The notes under the pieces: generated by a model
Databases searched by the model: none
What the model saw: the letters and a program-made list of their open reading frames with translations, nothing else
What the model was told of the DNA's origin: nothing
Part shown: in pieces, positions 60,934-64,000 of the stretch
How the letters are laid out: every line of letters starts with the position of its first letter
How positions within the stretch are numbered: position 1 is the first letter of the stretch
Translations under genes and position numbers: made by a program
NCBI GenBank assembly: GCA_030427385.1
Contig: JAUHWR010000001.1
Coordinates: forward strand, 558,001-622,000
Origin: Alphaproteobacteria bacterium
GTDB taxonomy: Bacteria; Pseudomonadota; Alphaproteobacteria; Micavibrionales; Micavibrionaceae
Length of the DNA: 64,000 nucleotides
Direction: 5' to 3'

Positions 60934-61845
60934 CTATGCGCGAATCATTTCACGATTTCGTGTTGAGAGATGCGGGGTTAGGGGGATGACGTTATCCGTT
61001 GTCCATTCCCATGCGCCACTATTCGCAAATAAGGCGTGGAGAATACGGTTATTCATATCATGACCGGCTTTGACGCCATGATAACGCCCTTGGATACGTG
61101 CACCCGCGAGAGCGAGATCGCCAACGGCATCAAGTAATTTGTGGCGAATAAATTCATCCGGGCGGCGCAATCCTTGGGGGTTTAGAACATTATCCTCCCC
61201 CAGAACAATAGCGTTATTTAGTGATCCGCCGCGGGCAAGGCCAATACTGCGTAGATACTGAACTTCTTTTTCAAATCCAAATGTGCGGCATTCCGCTAAT
61301 TCATGTGGAAAGTTGCCATTAACAATTTCTGTTTGATAATTCTGACGACCAATCATAGGATGGTTAAAATCAATTTCTCCGCTGAAGGTAGATTCGGGGG
61401 CAGGAGATAGGGTGACCATTTTATCACCATCACGCACAATAATATCATCTAAAATACGAATTATGTGACGTGGCGCATCTTGTTTGATTAAGCCAACACG
61501 TTCAATTTCATGCACAAACGCCAGTGAGCTGCCGTCCATAATCGGCACTTCTGGGCCGTTAATTTCAATCAGAGCATTATCAATATGGCAGCCATGTAGC
61601 GCCGCCATAAGGTGTTCAACGGTGCCAACGCTAACCTTATCATCATTGCTAATAACGGTGCAGAGCTTAGTGTCCGTCACATGATTCCATAGGGCGGGAA
61701 TAATATTGTTTTTTCCGCTGACATCAGTGCGGACAAAATGAATTCCATGATTTGCAGGGGCAGGGCGCACAATCATTGCAACGGGTTGACCGCCATGTAG
61801 GCCGACACCGTGGAAGTGAATAAGTGATTTAAGTGTGTGCTGCAT
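60934..61845 (-). CDS. lpxC: UDP-3-O-acyl-N-acetylglucosamine deacetylase
   Basis: First committed step of lipid A synthesis; zinc enzyme. 303 residues from MQHTLKSLIHFHG, chosen because AAAGG lies 6 nt upstream; an upstream ATG adds 12 residues with no signal. Zn ligand His78 in VGTVEHLMAALHG, and HKLLDAVGDLALAG, then GVKAGHDMNN with the catalytic His. Immediately follows ftsZ on the minus strand, 173 nt away, with a terminator between. Presence shows the cell makes lipopolysaccharide. Confidence 0.96.
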   Translation of the reverse strand: MQHTLKSLIHFHGVGLHGGQPVAMIVRPAPANHGIHFVRTDVSGKNNIIPALWNHVTDTKLCTVISNDDKVSVGTVEHLMAALHGCHIDNALIEINGPEVPIMDGSSLAFVHEIERVGLIKQDAPRHIIRILDDIIVRDGDKMVTLSPAPESTFSGEIDFNHPMIGRQNYQTEIVNGNFPHELAECRTFGFEKEVQYLRSIGLARGGSLNNAIVLGEDNVLNPQGLRRPDEFIRHKLLDAVGDLALAGARIQGRYHGVKAGHDMNNRILHALFANSGAWEWTTDNVIPLTPHLSTRNREMIRA

Positions 61846-61951
61846 AACAAACCTTTCTAAGTTTAATATGCACTGCACCATCCGTCATTTCAAATCACTG
61901 TTTATGTCCGAATGTTACATGGGTCTTACATATTGCTATTGCCGCGTGTTG

Positions 61952-61986
61952 AAATAAAAATCCAGCGCCAAAGATGAGCGCTGGAT
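61952..61986 (-). terminator. Rho-independent terminator after ftsZ
   Basis: On the minus strand: stem ATCCAGCGC (61978-61986 region) with GCGCTGGAT (61960-61968), then TTTTTATTT to 61952. It closes the ftsZ transcript before lpxC. lpxC thus likely has its own promoter in 61846-61951. Confidence 0.85.
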
Positions 61987-62018
61987 CACTATATTATATG
62001 TATTTGATGCAGATCAGT

Positions 62019-63713
62019 TTAATTCGCCTGACGTCTTAAGAAGGCAGGAATATCCAAATCATTATCATCCTTTGCCTGTGGCTTAGTTGACGGCGTATCA
62101 ATCGCCAAACTTCCTTGAGTTGGTGACGTTGTTTCAGATGAACGCTGTGTTTCCGGTCTGTTGTGATGTGAAACAGAGGCGCGTGCATTTTGTGCGAGCC
62201 CTGTAATACGTTCCAGAAGGGAAGGGGAGGCGGATTTTTGTCTTTCCTCTTCGATGGGGGCAACAGGTTGCGCCGGCGGACGAAGATGGTAGCCACTTTG
62301 CGGGGCGTGTTCTTCTTGTCCGTGCGCCATTGCAGTCGGGACAGATGCTTTGAGGACGGGCGGCATCGGCTGGTAAGTTGGGGGTGCCATATCTAGTTCA
62401 TTTTTATCAATCTCAACAGGTGCGGGCGGAATAAAGGAATCATTGATGCGTTCTCCGCGCATGGCTGTGGTGCGTTCTCTTTCTTTATAAGAGGACGCGG
62501 CTTCATAAGATTTTTGTTCAAATAGCTCAGCTTCAGGCTCTTCCGAGGACGATGACGCACTTTCTTGTGCTTTAGAATATTCAGCAACCGGCGAAACATC
62601 CTGCTTAGCCTCTGTTTTCGTATTTTCTTTTTCAGGCTGGTTTGTATTTGAAACTGGCTTTGGTGTTTGAATACGGCTAACCGGGGCTTTATTGAAATCA
62701 AAGTTTCCCGCAGGTTTTTTAGCTTTATTCCCTTGATCGATACCGGTGGCGATGACGGATACACGCATCACGCCTTCTAAGCTTTCATCAAATGTAGAGC
62801 CAAAGATAATATTAGCTTCCGGATCAACTTCATCACGAATACGGTTACAGGCTTCATCAGCTTCAAAGAGGGTCATGTCATAACCGCCAGTAATGTTAAT
62901 AATTACACCTTTTGCACCTTTCATGGAGACATCATCAAGAAGCGGATTATTAATAGCGGCTTCAGAGGCCTCGATTGCGCGACGCTCTCCGCTAGCTTCA
63001 CCTGTTCCCAGCATGGCTTTACCTTGATCAAGCATGGCAGAACGAATATCAGCAAAATCAAGATTAATCAGACCTGGCATGACCATCAGATCCGTGACGC
63101 CTTTAACCCCGGAGACCAAAACGCTATCGGCCATTTTAAAGGCTTCAGAGAAAGTGGTCTTTTCATTCGCAACGCGGAATAGATTTTGGTTTGGAATAAC
63201 AATAAGCGTATCCACGTATTGTTGCATCTCTTCGATTCCAGCTTCCGCCATTTTCATGCGATGCGTACCTTCAAAGTGGAAGGGTTTTGTCACTACGCCA
63301 ACGGTTAGAATGCCTTGCTCTCTGCATGCTTTAGCTATGACAGGGGCTGCGCCTGTTCCTGTGCCGCCGCCCATGCCGGCGGTGATGAATACCATATTGG
63401 CATCATGAATGTGGCTCATCACTTCTTCGATTGATTCTTCAGCCGCTGCGCGTCCTACTTCGGGGCGTGCTCCTGCGCCAAGGCCGCCCGTGATATCGGG
63501 ACCAAGCTGGATTTTGTTTGGGCATAGGGATTTGGTCAAAGATTGTGAATCTGAGTTACAAGCAAAAAGCTCAACACCTTCAATGTTTTCTGTGACCATA
63601 TTATTGACGGAATTAACGCCGCCGCCGCCAACGCCAAAAATACAAATTTTCGGAGATAGCTCTTCGCGTACGGAAGGGGCGTGTGATGATTGCATACGAA
63701 TATTAAGGGCCAT
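62019..63713 (-). CDS. ftsZ: cell division GTPase FtsZ
   Basis: Tubulin-like GTPase that forms the division ring. 564 residues from [10 protein letters not shown], preceded by GGAG; a longer reading adds 37 residues that look non-coding. GTP motifs: [11 protein letters not shown] at 27-37 and the tubulin signature GGGTGTG at 115-121. A long disordered linker (about 330-545) is Glu/Pro/Ser-rich. The conserved C-terminal peptide [13 protein letters not shown], for binding FtsA and other partners, is present. ftsA is not the next gene upstream, as it often is. Confidence 0.97.
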   Translation of the reverse strand: MALNIRMQSSHAPSVREELSPKICIFGVGGGGVNSVNNMVTENIEGVELFACNSDSQSLTKSLCPNKIQLGPDITGGLGAGARPEVGRAAAEESIEEVMSHIHDANMVFITAGMGGGTGTGAAPVIAKACREQGILTVGVVTKPFHFEGTHRMKMAEAGIEEMQQYVDTLIVIPNQNLFRVANEKTTFSEAFKMADSVLVSGVKGVTDLMVMPGLINLDFADIRSAMLDQGKAMLGTGEASGERRAIEASEAAINNPLLDDVSMKGAKGVIINITGGYDMTLFEADEACNRIRDEVDPEANIIFGSTFDESLEGVMRVSVIATGIDQGNKAKKPAGNFDFNKAPVSRIQTPKPVSNTNQPEKENTKTEAKQDVSPVAEYSKAQESASSSSEEPEAELFEQKSYEAASSYKERERTTAMRGERINDSFIPPAPVEIDKNELDMAPPTYQPMPPVLKASVPTAMAHGQEEHAPQSGYHLRPPAQPVAPIEEERQKSASPSLLERITGLAQNARASVSHHNRPETQRSSETTSPTQGSLAIDTPSTKPQAKDDNDLDIPAFLRRQAN

Positions 63714-63884
63714 GGTGCTCTCCAAATTATGTTTATTTAGCGTGGTATTCCAAGAGAGGAAAACCGGAAATGAGAAGTTTTCAAAAATATAGAATCGAAA
63801 ACCAATACCATGAAAGTCTGTCACAGAGTTTTTAAAAGCGGAAGGGGATAACCTGTTTTTCCTGTGGATAACTTAAGGATAAAC

Positions 63885-64000
63885 TCACTTTTTTCGCATT
63901 GTTAGGAATACAATCTCATTCCCGTACTGGATTTGACCGCTCATTTGGATGCGATCATCTTTGCGTTGAAGTTTGAGGGTTGTTTTATATGTTTGCGGCT
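63885..64000 (-). CDS. C-terminal end of an unidentified gene (runs off right edge)
   Basis: On the minus strand, 38 codons and the stop (63885-63887) are open from the window edge. The peptide PQTYKTTLKLQRKDDRIQMS continues GQIQYGNEIVFLTMRKK. It looks like a beta-strand end of a soluble or secreted protein. It does not resemble the end of FtsA, which often precedes ftsZ. The gap to ftsZ (63714-63884) should hold the ftsZ promoter. Too short to name. Confidence 0.5.
   Translation of the reverse strand, partial: PQTYKTTLKLQRKDDRIQMSGQIQYGNEIVFLTMRKK

Noticed and set aside
63714-63824. 37-residue N-terminal extension of FtsZ
   Set aside because: FtsZ families start near MALN; GGAG precedes that ATG and the extension shows no family similarity.
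1-64000. CRISPR arrays, insertion sequences, rRNA genes
   Set aside because: I saw no regularly spaced repeats, no transposase frames with terminal inverted repeats and no rRNA signature.

Overview
The window comes from an alphaproteobacterium with moderate to low GC and many AT-rich intergenic gaps. Support for this: thrC and an M16 peptidase overlap as a pair; lpxC and ftsZ are adjacent, and FtsZ ends in the alphaproteobacterial-type tail DIPAFLRRQ; there are DUF2336-like and DUF465 proteins, a poly-hydroxybutyrate-type 3-hydroxybutyrate dehydrogenase, aerobic HemF, and MtaB and FtsY within 4 kb of each other. A Micavibrio-like or Rhodospirillales-like lineage would fit, but the sequence alone does not settle it. 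Coding density is high and many genes overlap by 4 nt. I see no insertion sequence, CRISPR array, integrase or rRNA. One tRNA is present, Leu(UAA).

Left part (1-10.7 kb), mostly minus strand: the N-terminal part of an M48-like membrane metallopeptidase, then dxs, ispA and xseB (isoprenoid precursors and exonuclease VII) interrupted by an oppositely oriented unknown gene, a ZntB/CorA-type transporter, a patatin-like lipase with a secreted partner, bdhA, purK and hemF. From 10.97 to 15.67 kb lies a tight four-gene plus-strand operon of unfamiliar membrane-type proteins, one of which looks like an AIM24-family protein. An M16 peptidase and thrC follow.

Centre (18.5-34.2 kb): a co-directional gene block that is the most notable part of the window. 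It starts with a lone response-regulator receiver coupled to a secretin lipoprotein of type IVb pilus (R64 PilN) type. Next come a secreted protein with three Hydin/choice-of-anchor-like domains and a PilP-like tail, a GspE/PilQ motor ATPase, a GspF/PilR platform protein, two bitopic inner-membrane assembly proteins and two pilin-like proteins. It ends with DotI, DotH, DotG and DotF, core subunits of a type IVB (Dot/Icm, IncI Tra) secretion system, in the Legionella icmL-K-E-G and IncI traM-N-O-P order. No DotB, DotL or DotO ATPase, relaxase or prepilin peptidase is in view. A DUF1643 gene (antisense) and a CGFS glutaredoxin sit inside the block. My inference is one composite envelope machine using a pilus-type motor and a type IVB core.

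Right part (34.5-64 kb), housekeeping with several unusual genes: mtaB, amn, ftsY, pgk, a thermonuclease-fold protein without its catalytic residues, a lipoprotein M48 peptidase, a 3-prime remnant of an ABC exporter, a Na/Pi-type transporter, an ALDH7-type dehydrogenase, two EamA-type permeases, gloB, a NDUFAF5-like methyltransferase, a 1008-residue methyltransferase whose C-terminal half appears to hold two degenerate Nudix-like modules, comF, a UbiH-type monooxygenase, grxC, a nitrilase-family amidase, a pentapeptide-repeat protein, tRNA-Leu, a periplasmic cyclophilin, lpxC and ftsZ. The window ends inside an unidentified minus-strand gene upstream of ftsZ.
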